Source of the DNA: an uncultured Spirochaetales bacterium
Lineage (GTDB): Bacteria > Spirochaetota > Spirochaetia > Sphaerochaetales > Sphaerochaetaceae
Assembly: GCA_934276695.1 (NCBI GenBank)
Contig: CAKQTF010000009.1
Span: forward strand, 1 to 15,390
Reading direction: 5' to 3'
Length of the DNA: 15,390 nt
A program made the position numbers and the translations under genes. A model generated the notes under the pieces. The model was given only the letters and a program-made list of their open reading frames with translations. It ran no database searches and was not told the DNA's origin. This document shows, piece by piece, positions 15,066 through 15,390 of the stretch. Positions within the stretch are counted from its first letter, which is position 1. Each line of letters opens with the position of its first letter.

Positions 15066-15390
15066 ATGACTCCAAATGAAGTATTTGCAAAAAGACTTAG
15101 AAATGCACGGATAATGAAAGGTTTTTCCATGGATGAACTTGTAGCAGCAATGGGAAACAGCATTTCCAAAATGTCTATCTCAAAATATGAGAAATGCCAG
15201 ATGGCTCCTAATAGCTCTGTCATAATAGCCCTATCAAAAGCCTTGGAACAGCCTGTTGATTATTTTTTCAAGCCTTTCTCTATTCATATTGATTCCATTA
15301 AATTCCGTAAACTGAAAAGCAAGCTTAACTCAAAACAGGAGAAATGCATAAAAGAGAATATCTTCAACCTTATCGAACGCTACTCTGCTA
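15066..15390 (+). CDS. XRE-family HTH regulator, probably COG2856 (HTH plus ImmA/IrrE), N-terminal part
   Basis: The frame is open from the ATG at 15066 to the right edge (108 codons). It starts MTPNEVFAKRLRNARIMKGF and continues SMDELVAAM...SKMSISKYEKCQMAPNSSV, a classic XRE helix-turn-helix of about 60 residues. It is followed by PVDYFFKPFSI and then IKFRKLKSKLNSKQEKCIKE. The FFxPF...FRK linker is typical of COG2856 proteins, in which the HTH is followed by an ImmA/IrrE zinc-peptidase domain (HExxH); that part would lie outside the window. Such proteins control mobile elements or stress operons by cleaving a repressor or themselves. The overlapping operator-like dyad upstream suggests autoregulation. 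Confidence 0.78.
   Translation, partial: MTPNEVFAKRLRNARIMKGFSMDELVAAMGNSISKMSISKYEKCQMAPNSSVIIALSKALEQPVDYFFKPFSIHIDSIKFRKLKSKLNSKQEKCIKENIFNLIERYSA

Overview
The window looks like a chromosomal segment of a host-associated spirochaete, most likely Sphaerochaetaceae-like. This is a low-confidence inference from the periplasmic binding protein, whose signal peptide is followed by a GAKEG-type mature N-terminus common in that group, and from several COG1373 (AAA_14/DUF4143) ATPases. There are no rRNA or tRNA genes. The right two thirds is more AT-rich than the left end and reads as an accessory defence and gene-decay region.

Layout. Positions 1-2595 (minus) hold a tightly overlapping operon: a NitT/TauT/Ssu-type ABC importer (binding protein, permease, ATPase) and the start of an M3-family oligopeptidase. 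Just upstream is a sulfatase gene cut to its N-terminal third (2638-3183). An intact AAA_14/DUF4143 ATPase (3544-4776, plus) follows, preceded by a 16-bp direct repeat. Positions 5038-12277 hold a restriction-type locus. A degraded AlbA_2/ATP-binding regulator (12360-12966), two decayed DUF4143 ATPase genes (13085-14259 and about 14290-14868) and an XRE-family regulator running off the right edge (15066 onward) complete the window.

The main discovery is in the restriction locus. A 2,255-bp block (7922-10176) is bounded by perfect 13-bp inverted repeats (TAATGGCTCTTAT and its complement), and the repeats lie inside two different genes. As shown, both genes are broken. The methylase lacks its start: its first 35 codons lie outside the block on the minus strand. 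A helicase/methylase-like gene is separated from its GIY-YIG N-terminus. When the block is inverted on paper, both genes are restored in frame. The minus-strand order becomes a GmrSD-like nuclease (667 aa), then an Eco57I-type methylase (634 aa, starting at 10268), then a GIY-YIG-SF2 helicase-methylase-like protein (1,108 aa). They form a compact operon with a TAATG overlap between the last two. The displayed orientation is therefore an apparent OFF state of a two-gene inversion switch that disables modification and restriction together. No recombinase is visible in the window.

In the restored state the methylase would mark host DNA, the GIY-YIG-helicase protein would translocate on and cut unmodified DNA, and the GmrSD-like protein could attack modified foreign DNA. 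These roles are inferred from family knowledge.
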